Below are positions 49,860-60,909 of a DNA stretch of 64,000 bases, piece after piece. The notes under the pieces are model-generated. The model was given only the letters and a program-made list of their open reading frames with translations, searched no databases and had not been told where the DNA came from. The DNA is from Ricinus communis (taxonomy: Eukaryota > Streptophyta > Magnoliopsida > Malpighiales > Euphorbiaceae), in NCBI RefSeq assembly GCF_019578655.1, contig NC_063265.1, positions 1,488,001 to 1,552,000 of the forward strand, in the 5' to 3' direction. The translations under genes were made by a program, and so were the position numbers. Numbering within the stretch: position 1 is the first letter of the stretch; each line of letters starts with the position of its first letter.

Positions 49860-51258
49860 TGATGTGCGTAAAATACACACATCTAAATGGGGTTTTTAAG
49901 ATCGATTTTATGGATATTTGGATGTGAATTGGTACCAACACTCACCCTATGCGTATGTTTGTGTGCATTAGGTCCAAAAGAAGTCAAAGAATGAAAAAGC
50001 AAAGAATTGGAGCATAATTGGACGTCAAAGCTGTCGAAACGAGCTAAGTACGAGCATGAGGAAGCTGAACATGGCCGTGTTCTCAACACGGTCAAAAACA
50101 CAGGCCGTGTTACCAACACGGGACCAAACACGGCCGTGTTGGACATCAAAGAAGAAGTAGATATTATGAAGCACGACCCAGTGTAACGGCACGAATGACA
50201 TTGTCCTGTGCCTGACGAGCACACGGGTGTTTGAGCGGCTTTGAACGTGTATTAGAAGGGAAAAAGGAAAGAAGGCGGTAGGGGTTAGAACGTCCAAAAC
50301 TCATCTTTTCCTTGTCTAAGGGTTTTTGAGTTGAAACTAAGAGAAAAGGAGACTTGGATCAAGGTTTCACTTAGATTCTCTTGAAGATCAAAGATTGGCG
50401 AGGGATTGTCGATTGGTTTCAATCCGAGTAAGAGGAACAAGAATCGATCCAAAATTGGGCACGAGGAATTGGGTATTCACTCTCATCCAAGGGTGTATTC
50501 GGGTTCCTCTACCTTTACTCATTTTTATAATTGAATTCTTATTGGTTGTGATTATGAACATGATTAGCTAAGCTTATTAACCCATTCGGGGTTCTTTATC
50601 AGGTTTTTACTTGATTTTGAATTGAATGTATTGATTGTCAATATTGGTTTGCAATGGAAGTATTTATTGATTTGTTCTTCATATCTTGTTGAATGATTTT
50701 TGAAATTTGAATGATCTTGAGAAAGACGTTTAGGTTTGGATTGTCCTTTACAACCTAGAATTGAATTCACTAGAGATAGGTTTAGTTCTCTGGGATTGAG
50801 AGAATTATGACTGATAGTGTTAAATGGTACATAATGCTAATTTGGGTAGTTAGAGTTAGGAAGAGATTTCAACCTAATTAATCTAAGTTAAGATGTTAGT
50901 GTCCTTGAGAAAGGCATTAATTGTGTAGAGACTTTCCCATGGAAATTGGATTCAATCAATCAATTCCACCCTTAGTTTCCATTCCTTAGAGACAAGAATT
51001 CCCAAAGGGTTATTCTTTTACTTAAATTAATCATTCCCTAGTATACGTAGTTCGATAACAATTAGAGTAACTATTATTTAATTTAGAAATTATTCATCAA
51101 CACCATTTATGTTCTGTGATTAGATAACAGAGAAGATTGAGTAGATTTAGGTTCACACGTTCTTTAGGGAATACGACACTTGGTACTCGCCGTTAGCTAT
51201 ACTCCACTGATAGGTACACTGCCTTAGGTCATAGTCTTGCTTGACTTAGCACACATCA
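49860..51258 (+). repeat. 5' LTR of the Athila element (1399 bp)
   Basis: Begins TGATGTGCGTAAAATACACA and ends GCACACATCA. Holds several near-palindromes of the type aacacggccgtgtt between 50070 and 50150. It differs from the 3' LTR mainly by clustered small indels (50060-50240, 50600-50625, 50770-50815); elsewhere the two are almost the same. Start and end were set by the TSD and the primer site. Confidence 0.92.
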
Positions 51259-51264
51259 AGTTTT

Positions 51265-51282
51265 TGGCGCCGTTGCCGGGGA
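51265..51282 (+). promoter_or_regulatory. Primer-binding site, complementary to tRNA-Asp
   Basis: TGGCGCCGTTGCCGGGGA lies six bases after the 5' LTR. It is the complement of the 3' end of plant tRNA-Asp(GTC) including CCA, the primer used by Athila and related elements for minus-strand DNA synthesis. Confidence 0.9.
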
Positions 51283-51424
51283 ATGATTTCTGTGAACTAA
51301 ATTGAAATTTTAATATTTGTTAGTCTAGTCATTTCTTTTTTTGTTCATAATTTATTTTCTGTGTATAGTTTTGTTCTTATCCTGTTTGTTGGTGTTGTTG
51401 TTCTTTATTATGCTCAGGTAGTTT

Positions 51425-52655
51425 ATGACCAGGAGCTCTAATCCTAATCTTACAGAGCCTTTATTTGAACCCGAGCGCTCTCTTAGATTGCTAAGGAGGC
51501 GTATGCAGGCAGTAGAGGAGGAGATTGAAGCAGAGATTCATGTTCGTGAAACTAGTGAGATGGAGAACCATAATGCAAATGGAGGTAATGATGAAAGGAC
51601 CATGTCTGAGGTTTGCTAGGCCTCAGCGGGATGCAAGGCGGGATAGTGAGGAGCCTCGTGGCGACCAATAATTTTGAAATAAAGCCGAATGTAATCTAGA
51701 TGATCCGAATACGGTGCAATTTGGAGGATTGGCGAGCGAAGATCCGAACGAGCATATCGCCAACTTTTTGGAAATATGTGATACCTTTAAGATTAATGGA
51801 ACAACTGATGATGCCATACGGTTGAGGCTGTTTCCTTTTCCTTGAGGGATAGAGCTGAAAAGATGGCTGCGATCCTTGCCACCGAAAGCGATCACTACGG
51901 ACTTCTTTGGCTGAAAAGTTTTTGAATAAGTATGTTCCTCCTGCTAAGACCGCTCGAATGCGAAATAACATATCTTCTTTTGTGCGGGGTGAAGGAGAAT
52001 CGATGTCTGGCTTTGGGGCGCTTGAGGACTTGTTAAGGTGTTGCCCACACCATGGTCTTCCTCTTTGGATGCAAGTGCGGACGTTATAGTGGCATGAATA
52101 CAACCACTAGACAAATGGTAGATCGGTCTTGGGAGGAGCTATTAGTAAAACACACGAGCAAGCCCAGATTTGATAGAAGAGATGGCCACCAACACTTATC
52201 GTTGGCAAATTCCACGGGCTGAGGTCGAGGCAGTTGTATATCGGGCGGCCTGAGTAGAGCTACTTTCCAAAAAGATAGAATAACTTCAGATGTCGGTCCA
52301 AGCAGTTTAGCCCGGATGTGAATTCTGTGGTGGACCGCATTACAGTGCCAATTATAATGCGGGAGGTATGTTTGCATTTTCTATGCCTACTAATGTTTCT
52401 AACATTGAGCATGTTGATTATGTAGGTAGGCAGCAAAATGATCCCTACAGCAATACATACAACCCAGGGTGGAGGAATCATCCTAATTTTGGATGGAGGA
52501 ACTCCAATAACCAAGGTCCACCAGGATACCAGAGGTTGCATCAGCAACAACCTATGCAATCTATTCTCCATCAACCAGGAGGTAGTCAAGAGAAGAAACC
52601 TAACTTGGAAGAGTTGATGATGAAGTTCATTACAACTTGGAGAGCGATTTATTAA
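51425..52655 (+). pseudogene. Athila gag, broken
   Basis: Starts at ATG 51425 with SSNPNLTEPLFEPERSLRLL, then a Glu-rich segment; a stop at 51617-51619 breaks it. The gag core follows in shifted frames: [20 protein letters not shown] and [19 protein letters not shown] (51715-51840), EKFLNKYVPPAKTARMRN (51910-51965), FEDLLRCCPHHGLP-like (52015-52065). A zinc knuckle at 52317 reads CEFCGGPH but the final cysteine is tyrosine. The segment 52368-52655 (Asn/Gln/Pro-rich) is open. At least four frame breaks. Gag would form the virus-like particle. Confidence 0.85.
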
Positions 52656-52864
52656 GCGGACCTTTGCCGTTGAATCAACAAGCTTCAATTCAAAACTTAG
52701 AAACTCAAATTGGGCAGTTGTCTAGGATGATGGCTGAGAGGCAGCCAGGCACGCTTCCAAGTAACACAGAGTCTAATCTAAGGGAGCATGCCAAAGCAAT
52801 TACTTTGAGATAAGGTAAGGAACTTATTAGTTCATCTAAGCCTTTCGCTAATAATGATTCTAAT

Positions 52865-53768
52865 GTGCAGGTGGATGAGTCGGAAAAGAAAGACAAGCCT
52901 AAAGAGAAAGAAAATGGAGCAGTTGAAGAGAAGGAGGATTCGAAGAAGATTCCCTTGAGGCCATACCAACCTCCCATTCCATATCCTGCAAAACTCAAGC
53001 AGGATAAAGTTGATCAGCAATTTGGTAAATTTTTAGATCTTTTTAAACAATTACGGATTAACTTGCCGTTTGTTGAAGCTATTTCGCAGATGCCAAAGTA
53101 TTCGAAGTTTTTAAAAGAAATCCTAAGCAATAAGAGGAAGTTAGAGGATTTGGGATTGGTGACCTTGAATGCGAGAATGCTCGCAGTTGTTTGAGCAAGA
53201 TTCGGTCGAGTCAAGAGCCCATGGAGTTTACTATACCTTGTTTGATTGGAGATAAATTGAAATTGCTAGCATTAGCTGATTTGGGAGCTAGCAAATTTGA
53301 TGCCTAGTTCATTGTTTGAGGAGTTAGGACTAAGCACTTCTAAGCTAACTCCTACCAGGATGAGTATACAACTAGAGGCAGGCGTAATAAGTACAGAAGG
53401 GATTGTAGAAAATGTGCTAGTTAAAGTTAACAAATTTATATTTCCTGTGGATTTTATTGTCATGGATATGAATGGTGAGAGTGATGTCCCATTGATCCTA
53501 GGTAGACCATTTTTAGCTACATCTAAAGCTTTGATAAATGTTAGTAGCGGAAAATTTGGAACTTAGGGTAGATGATGAGAGCATTACATTTGATTTGACT
53601 AAATCCTTGAGATACCCATATGAGCATGATGGTATTGTCTATTCGATTGATTTTATCAATGATATTGTGGAATCTCAATTGCAGGAAATAATGATTGATG
53701 ATCCTTTACAAGTGGCAATGCAAGAAAATGAGGACAATTTATCTAATGAACAAGTGTTGGAGCGGTAG
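52865..53768 (+). pseudogene. Athila gag-pol linker and aspartic protease, broken
   Basis: The first frame (52865-53194) is Lys/Glu/Pro-rich and ends with FLDLFKQLRINLPFVEAISQ, MPKYSKFLKEIL and KRKLED, the stretch that precedes the protease in this clade. The protease has its active-site ADLGAS at about 53275-53292 (Asp-Leu-Gly-Ala-Ser is usual here), then a small indel, then LMPSSLFEELGL, VDFIVMDM and PLILGRPFLATSKALINVSSG (53297-53555). A one-base shift leads to the last part, LELRVDDESITFDLTKSL and IVYSIDFINDIV (53538-53768). Confidence 0.85.
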
Positions 53769-53899
53769 AGCACTTATTAGGCTGGCGATGTTGATGATGA
53801 AAAGACTGATGGTTTTGTTGATCTTGACAGTCGGGGAGTAAAGAAGCCGAAGCCTTCTTTGGAGGAGCCTTTGTTCTTAAATTGAAAGAGTTGCTAGCG

Positions 53900-55010
53900 C
53901 ACTTAATATATGCCTACCTAGATGAAGCAAAGCACTTACCGATTATTATTTCCGCTCATCTCACACCCTGAGGAGAGGAGATGGTCTTGTGTATTTAAGA
54001 AGGTATGCAAAGGCATTTGTGTATAAGACGGTGACATACCGGGAATAAACCCGAGTTACTGCCTTCATAAGATTTTGATAGAGGATGAGTTCAAGCCGGG
54101 TGGTGCAAAAGACCTGGCGGTTGAACCCTCATATGAAAGGTGGTTAAAAAGAGGTAATTAAAGCGCGGTCGAGGTTTAATTTACCTATTTTGCAGCCGAT
54201 TGGTGAGTCCTGCGAGTGGTTCTAAGAAAGGGGCATGGCGGTGGTGAAAAATGAAAATGAGGAGCGATCCACACGGCGGTAGCAGGCTTTTGGTTTGCAT
54301 AGACTCACAGCGCTTGATAGCCTTGACAGAAAGGACCACTTTCCCTTCCTTTTATCGATCAAATGCTTGAGAGGCTTTGGGGCCTTAAGTATTCTCGTTT
54401 CCTTGACGGTTTTGGTTATTTTTAGATTCCCATAGCACCGGAAGACCAGAGAGAAGACATTCACTTTTCCTTATGGCACATTTGCCTATAGGAGGATGCC
54501 GTTTGGCTTGTGTAATGTCGCTGCGACCTTTCAGTGTATGATGGCCATTTTCATGACATGATAGAGGGAGTCGATGGAGGTCTTCATGGATGACTTCTCC
54601 GGTAACTCTTTTCCTATTGTTTGCAAAATTTGGAAAGGATGTTAGCTAGGAGTATTGAAGCTAACCTGGTGTTGAATTGGGAAAAATGTCATTTTATGGT
54701 CCAAGAGGGTATAGTCTTAGGACATAAAGTGTCACATGCAGGGTTAGAAGTAGATAGAGCTAAAGTGGAAGTTATAAGTAAACTACCTCCCCTACTTGGT
54801 TAGGGTACATTTAGAAGTTTCTTAGGGCATGCAGGGTTTTATAGAAGGTTCATTAAGGACTTTTCTAAGATCGCTAGGCCTTTAACTCAATTGCTAGTAA
54901 AAGATATACCTTTTGAATTTGATGATGATTGTTTAAGAGCTTTTGAGTTATTAAAGGAAAAACTAACCACGGCTCCCATCATGGTTTCTCCTGATTGGGA
55001 GGCTGCCGCC
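53900..55010 (+). pseudogene. Athila reverse transcriptase, heavily broken
   Basis: Recognisable pieces: DRKDHFPF near 54325, LRFG-LKYSRFLDGFGYF-like near 54370, FTFPYGTFAYRRMPFGLCNV near 54465-54525, the catalytic box EVFMDDFSG at 54576-54602 (FMDD in place of YxDD, normal for the clade), LVLNWEKCHFMVQEGIVLGH (54660-54726), FRSFLGHAGFYRRFIKDFSK (54810-54870) and LTTAPIMVSPDWE near 54965. The fingers region (53950-54320) is almost unreadable, with many stops. RT copies the element RNA to DNA. Confidence 0.8.
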
Positions 55011-55012
55011 TG

Positions 55013-55402
55013 AAACTTATGTGCGATGCTAGTGATTTTGCAGTTGGAGCTGTTTTAGGCCAGTGCAAGGAGAAGAAATTTCAACCTATTTACTACGCTA
55101 GCAAGACACTTACGGACGCCTAAGAACACTATACAACCATAGAGAAGGAGCTCCTAGCTGTCGTGTCCGCTTTTGACAAATTATGTTCCTACCTTGTGCT
55201 GTCAAAGACAATTGTTTACACGGATCATTCTGCTTTAAGGTATTTATTTTTAAAGCATGATTCTAAGCCAAGATTGATTCGTTGGGTTCTTCTATTACAG
55301 GAATTTGACTTGGAAATTAAGGACAAACGAGGAGCTGAAAATCTTACAGCAGACCATCTTTCTCGATTAGAGAACCCGCACTTGGAGGAGGTTAATGAGT
55401 AA
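55013..55402 (+). pseudogene. Athila RNase H domain with one stop
   Basis: KLMCDASDFAVGAVLGQ starts the domain with the first catalytic Asp; [15 protein letters not shown] supplies the Glu; [13 protein letters not shown] the next Asp; [16 protein letters not shown] the C-terminal Asp region. A single in-frame TAA near 55121 (before EHYTTIEKE) interrupts an otherwise open 130-codon stretch. It would remove the RNA strand after reverse transcription. Confidence 0.85.
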
Positions 55403-55447
55403 GAGATCGATGACTTCTTTTCGGATGAGCACTTATGCTCAATAGAG

Positions 55448-56744
55448 GTGGCAAATGATATTCCTTGGTTTTCTGATTATGCAAATTATTTGGCTGCAAG
55501 GGTACTCCCAAAGGGTATTACGGGCCAGCAAAAGAAGAAATTCTTTGCTAACTTGAAGTATTACATTTGGGACGACCCCTTCTTGTTTAGAATTTGTGCA
55601 GATCAAATTATCAGGAGGTGTGTATATGGGGAGGAGATCATTCAAATTCTCAAGCATTGTTATGAGGGACCGGTTGGTGGACACCAAGCCACAAATCATA
55701 CGGCTAGGAAGGTTATGGATGCTGGTTTTTATTGGACGACTATCTTCCAGGATGCACGAGCTTATGTCCAGGTTTGTGATGCATGCCAACGGTCAGGTAA
55801 TATTTCTGCCCGAGATGAAATGCCCCAACATAGTATACAAGTATTGGAAATTTTTTATGTTTGGGGCATTGATTTTATGGGTCCTTTTCCTTCTTCGTAT
55901 GGATGTAAGTATATAATGGTGGCTGTTGAATATTTTCTAAATGGCCTAAGGCACAAGCCTTGCCTACTAATGATGCTAGGGTAGTTGTGAGGTTCCTTAA
56001 GAGATTATTCTCTAGGTTTGGAACACCTCGAGCATTAATTAGTGATAGGGGAACCCATTTCTGTAATTCTCAACTTGAGAAAGTCTTTGAAAAGATATGG
56101 AGTATCTCGTGATTCTCACACTTATCACTCCTACAAACGGTGGGCAAGTAGAGGTTACTAATAGGGGACTCAAGCGCATTTTAGAGAGAGCTAGACCGAG
56201 CCAAAGAAGAAATATTGGACTACAAAGCTAGATGATGCTTTATGGGCATTTAGAACTGCCTATAGGACTTCTACAGGGTTCACTCCCTTTAGGCTTGTGT
56301 ATGAAAAATATTGTCATTTACCTGTGGAGCTAGAACATAAAGCATTATGGGCACTTAAATCATGTAACTTTGATTTGGATACATGGTAGACAAAGCGATT
56401 GTGAGATAAATGAGCTAGAGTAGTGGCGTCAACAAGCCTATGAAAATTCAACAATCTACAAGGCGAAGACCAAATAATGGCATGACAAGCGATTGGAAAA
56501 TTGGAAGGAGTTTAACGTAGGAGATAGTGTGCTATTATTTAACTCTCGTCTCCGTTTATTTCCAGAAAAGCTGAAGAGTTGTTGGTCGGGGCCATTTACA
56601 GTGACACAAGTCTTCCCTAATGGTGCGGTTGAAGTGCATCATCAAGAAAAGGGAAATTTCAAGGTTAATGGGCAGAGGTTGAAGCATTACCTTGGAGGGT
56701 CACTGGATGTGGAGGAGCGGGTGAATTTGGTGCTCCATTTCTGA
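55448..56744 (+). pseudogene. Athila integrase, partly open
   Basis: 55448-55984 is open for 178 codons: [18 protein letters not shown], the HHCC zinc domain (H in [14 protein letters not shown]), then the core with the first catalytic Asp in GIDFMGPFP. After a break come LFSRFGTPRALISDRGTHF (second Asp, about 56005-56062) and decayed core pieces. 56493-56744 is open again and holds the C-terminal GPF domain: VLLFNSRLRLFPEKLKS, SGPFTVTQVFPNGAVEV, NGQRLKHYLGG. The integrase would join element DNA to the genome. As read it is split by several stops between 55984 and 56490. Confidence 0.88.
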
Positions 56745-57240
56745 TTCAAAGAAAAGAATAAAGTCCAGCTTATGACTTTAAAGAAGCTTGTTTCTTTTAA
56801 TTTCGTTTTAATTCTTTAGTTTTCGTTGTGAACTTAGTTTGATTAGATTTTACAGTTTGTTTTTGGTAAGTTTTATTTATGTTGAGTGTATGAGTTGAGG
56901 ACTTATTGGTTATGCAGGTGAGAAAGAGTGAGAAAGTGCTGGGAATCTCAACTTTTGCATTTTCTGGAGTTCAACACGGGCGTGTTAGAGGGCAGTGTTC
57001 GTGCTGATCCGTGTTCTAATTGAAGAAAATCAAATTAAGATGAACACATTTATAGTAGGAAACACGGGCATTTATGCCCGACCGTGTCCATAACACGTTC
57101 CCGTGTCCAAGACCGTTTCCGAAACATGGGCGTGTTCTCAGAAGTGGTAAGTCGAGCGTTTTATTAACAACCGAGATATCGCAGTGTTCCTTAACACGTC
57201 CACATTGTTAGTGAACACAGCGTGTTTGTACACTGCTGCC

Positions 57241-57883
57241 TATATATACCACTTCATCTCAAAATCTCCGAAAATTTTATTCTCCCCTTAGTTTTAGCAA
57301 TTCTCTCATCTCTTACTCTCTTATTTCTTATTTCTCATCTCGAAGGTTTTGGATATTACGTTTTTCAAGTAAGTATCCTCCAACTTTATTTTCCATTATT
57401 TTATTTTGATATTAGTTCAAATTTATATTTTCTTTGTGTTCGAATTTGTGTTTCAATTTTTTCTATCTTTTTTAATTTATTTCCTTATTTTATTATATGG
57501 TGGATGTATTTACATTCATGTTTGTGCTTGATTTTCTTTTATTTTCTGTAATGTAGTTTATATACTTAACTTGCTCATATTTTCCATTTTTATTTTCCAC
57601 CATTATTTATGATTGTGATTAATTCCTTATTTTTCTCTTTATTATTATTGTCGGCCATTAGCATGTTGGTTTGCCTTGTGATGGATTATGGCGAAGTAAA
57701 CTCCATATGGATGAATTGCAAATTTAATTGGTTAGCATTGCTTGGCAGTGTTGTGGATTAAATTTTCTTTGTAGGACATTGAGCAGTTTAATTTTATCGA
57801 GTTAAATCGTTTGGTTTGTTCATTTTATGCCATTATGCTGCCAGAATTTTGTTGATCCTTAGTACTAAAAGTTTTCTTTTCAG
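57241..57883 (+). promoter_or_regulatory. Candidate internal promoter and 5'-UTR intron for the env-position ORF
   Basis: A TATATATA box at 57241-57248 is followed about 120 bases later by a near-consensus splice donor (CAA|GTAAGTAT, intron starting 57369). A T-rich stretch then leads to a good acceptor, TTCTTTTCAG, ending at 57883. The ATG of the next ORF is five bases further on (57889). The layout looks like a small host-type transcription unit. Spliced env-position transcripts are known in some plant elements of this class, such as barley Bagy-2. Here it is an inference from sequence signals only. Confidence 0.45.
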
Positions 57884-57888
57884 GTACC

Positions 57889-59415
57889 ATGTCCACCAGA
57901 CGAGGATCAAGAGTTTACAAGAGGAGGCGGACCGATGGTTCCTCTTCCTCACGATCGTCGAGCCATTGCACTTGAGCTAGTTCAGCCAAATTAGACCACT
58001 GCAGTCACCATCGATTCCTACTTTTCCAAGGGCGGCCCACCTTTGAGCGTGAGATATCAATCGATGAGGCACAAAGATTTGGGAAAGGCGTAAGATAGAC
58101 TAGCCGACCTTGGAGACTATCGGACTTGCAGTGCGATCGCCGATATCTTGAGACGCCCCCATTTCAACATTTTTTTAATATTGTTGAACCAACATATAGG
58201 GAGTTGGTTGAGTTTGCAAAGACTTTCTTTCGCAAAGCGGTTCGGGACTTCCAACAACAGGATGCGATCAGTTTTAGACTAGCAAAGCGGACTTTCACGA
58301 TGAGTGTACAACAATTTGGGGTACAGGCTTATGGTGAGGAGGATCATTTGGAGAGGTTTACGATTGTATACACGCTGGTGTGTCATATTCGCGAGATGTG
58401 GGTCGAGATTTCGATGACCTTGAGGGATCTGTGCCGGCCGATCAAGCGTCTAACTTGCTCGAGGCGGTACTTGCATGCATTGTTGGCTAGGACCATCACT
58501 GGTAGAGGAGATAGCGGTGGTGTAGTTACCCAGCCAGACCTGTTTATACTTTACAGCATGCACCAGCACCAGTCTGTCGATATAGGGTACTTATTGGCCA
58601 GACAGATCAGTGCCTTCTGCAACAACTCAAAGAAGATATTTTTTTATTTTGGGACTTACATTACTCGATTAGCTAGGAGTTTAGGAGTTTTAGAGGAAGC
58701 GATACCACATTTGACAGAGCTAGGGGTGATGGAAACGTTGGGACTTCCCCAGATGGTTAGTATGGGGATGGTGACTCGTAGGCAGGGTCTGCTAGGACCG
58801 GAGTATAGGCGAGGAATGCTCTTTGGCGGCCTTCGAGAGGAGGCGACTTGAGCCAGCATGGTACCGCAGGATGTCCCACCTTCTTTTGATATTCCGGAGT
58901 CTTCCTCCAAACCGTCTACTTCAGCTCCTTCTGGGTCTTCTTCAGCTGTTTTAGGAGTTTCCCCAATTGAGTTTAGAGAGCTGCAACTTAGAGTGGGAGG
59001 TTGAAAAGAGAGCGGCAAAGGCGACATTTCATTCGACAAGAGGCTTTTCAACAGGGATCTTTTACAGTCGGGGCTGAGTTTCAGAGCCGGGATGATGGCT
59101 CAATTTGAGAGGCAGAGGACTATACTTGAGGCCCACGATTGAAGCGGGGAGGTAGGTTAGAGGCCTCTATGGCCAATGACATGTTTGATGATATTTTGCT
59201 ACAAACTTTGCACACATCCTGTTGGGTTCGAAACGAGCCATTTTGACATCCTACAGCGGATGATCTGGTGCCTTCTTGTTGAGCACCCTAACCGCAATGA
59301 CAGGCTGGGACCTCCTATTGGCAGCACTCCTGCTGATCCACGGCTCACCTACTTCCGATCCTTAAAGCAACCACTCCTCCACCACGACCGGCCACGACAT
59401 ACAGTATACCCTTGA
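57889..59415 (+). pseudogene. Athila env-position ORF (ATHILA ORF-1-like), partly open
   Basis: Starts at ATG 57889 with STRRGSRVYKRRRTDGSSSS, a basic Ser-rich head; early stops follow near 57975 and 58096. The long open part 58126-58851 (241 codons) includes FFNIVEPTYRELVEFAKTFF, QFGVQAYGEEDHL, SRRYLHALLARTITGRGDSG, VVTQPDLFILYSM and VDIGYLLARQI, the conserved core of the ATHILA ORF-1 family. The Pro/Ser-rich tail beyond 58851 and the piece at 59176-59415 are in other frames. No transmembrane segment or signal peptide is evident in the open part, so a true envelope role is not supported. Function unknown. Confidence 0.7.
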
Positions 59416-60894
59416 TGCACCTCTTTTCACTCCTGGAGCCATAATCAGGCGATATTAGTCCTTTTCCTTTTTCTTTTCATATATTTTGTACATTGAGATG
59501 ATGTGTCCTTCAAGGTGTGGTGGTGATATCAATATATATTTGCTTTCATGTTCTATTATTTTTTTTATATGAAATTCATATCCTTTTCTAGTGTATATAT
59601 CGCATTTCATTTATTCCATCTCAGTTATTTGTTTATTCTTTATGCAATTTTTTGTAAAATTTTGAAAATTTTTCACTTTGTTTCGATGCTCTTACTGTTG
59701 ACTTGCTTTTGAAATCCTGTTTATGTCTATGTGATCGGGTAAAACCGATAGTGTTGAGTCTTGTGGAAGAATGTAAGATAATTAGTTTGAGTTTTGCACT
59801 AAGTTGCTTTGGTTTATTTAATTCTGTTTTGATGATATTTGTTTGGAACCTACTCAAAAAGCACACTTGTGAGAAATTGAGCCTCAATTGTAAGCATACA
59901 CTTTATATGCTTGTATTTATTTCTTGTTGAGAGTGTCGATTACTGTCTTTACCTTTAGAACTTGCTCGGTAATGCTTATGAGGGCCACAAGGAGAGTTTA
60001 ATACTTTGGTATGATAGAGGCACTTAGGTTTTTCATTCTAGCCAAATAGCATTCATTTGTTTATTGATTCTGTAGATAACCCCTTCTTTCACCATTTCTT
60101 GTATCATATTCCATTACCACTTAGTTTTATTCTGCTTTGGGTTATGATTTTGCACATGAGTTGTTTTTATTGGGAATTTTTATCTTGGAAATAGTTTTGG
60201 AATCTTGTAGCAGCTTACTTCAATCCAAAAAGAAATTCACTCTATTATGTGAATGTTCTTCCCTTATGAAAAAAAAGAAAAAAAAAAGAAAGAAGAAAAA
60301 TATAGAAATAGAAGAATAAGAGGGAAAGGTGATGAAAAGAAAGAAAGTAAGTGAGCTAAACATTTTAACTTGATTCTTATTTCCCACCTTGGACTACTGT
60401 TCATTGTTTATCCCTTATAATTTTTGTGGCTTGTGTGCATGTCATGTATTTCATTGCAGAACACCATAGGTTCAACTCTGACTAAATTTAACTACCCCTA
60501 CCTAATCCCCATTATAACCCTTATAAAGACCTCTTGACATGGTTGTTGACTCTCCATAAGTGGTAGAAGTAGGATTTAAGAGCAAGCATATAGTAAGTAA
60601 GGCAGTAGTTGATGCATTGAGCGATTAAACACTACCCCTTTAAACACTTTGAGTGATTTAGAGTGAATCTGGTGAGGAGTTGGTTCTAAATAATTTTATT
60701 GAGATAGTATTTTGTGAATCAATAGCATCTTGGTTGTGATACTTGAATTGATTGCTTCGTTTCTTTCTATTTGACTTACACTTGTTAAGGATATGTGCAG
60801 GAGCTTTCTAGTTTGTCTGTCAGTTTAAGTGTTGTCTCTTAATGGTTTATTTTCCTTATTTTACTTTTGATTGCTTGAGGACAAGCAATGAGCT
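59416..60894 (+). other. 3' non-coding region of the Athila element
   Basis: About 1.5 kb between the last ORF and the polypurine tract, with A-rich runs (60265-60330) and no coding signal. It ends 'gcttgaggacaagcaatgag', a phrase shared by the truncated Athila-like element before its own purine tract (43391-43410). Confidence 0.6.
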
Positions 60895-60909
60895 AAGTGT
60901 GGGGTTATT
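60895..60909 (+). promoter_or_regulatory. Polypurine tract of the Athila element
   Basis: The G-rich 'aagtgtggggttatt' lies directly before the 3' LTR and primes plus-strand synthesis. The truncated Athila-like element has the same arrangement ('aagtgtaggggaatt'). Confidence 0.65.

Noticed and set aside
57222..57551. 109-codon Phe/Leu-rich frame that could look like a membrane protein
   Set aside because: It covers the T-rich leader and candidate intron before the env-position ORF; T-rich DNA gives hydrophobic residues by chance.
58656..59051. 131-codon minus-strand frame opposite the Athila env-position ORF
   Set aside because: Antisense to a conserved ATHILA ORF-1-like frame, with no motif of its own.
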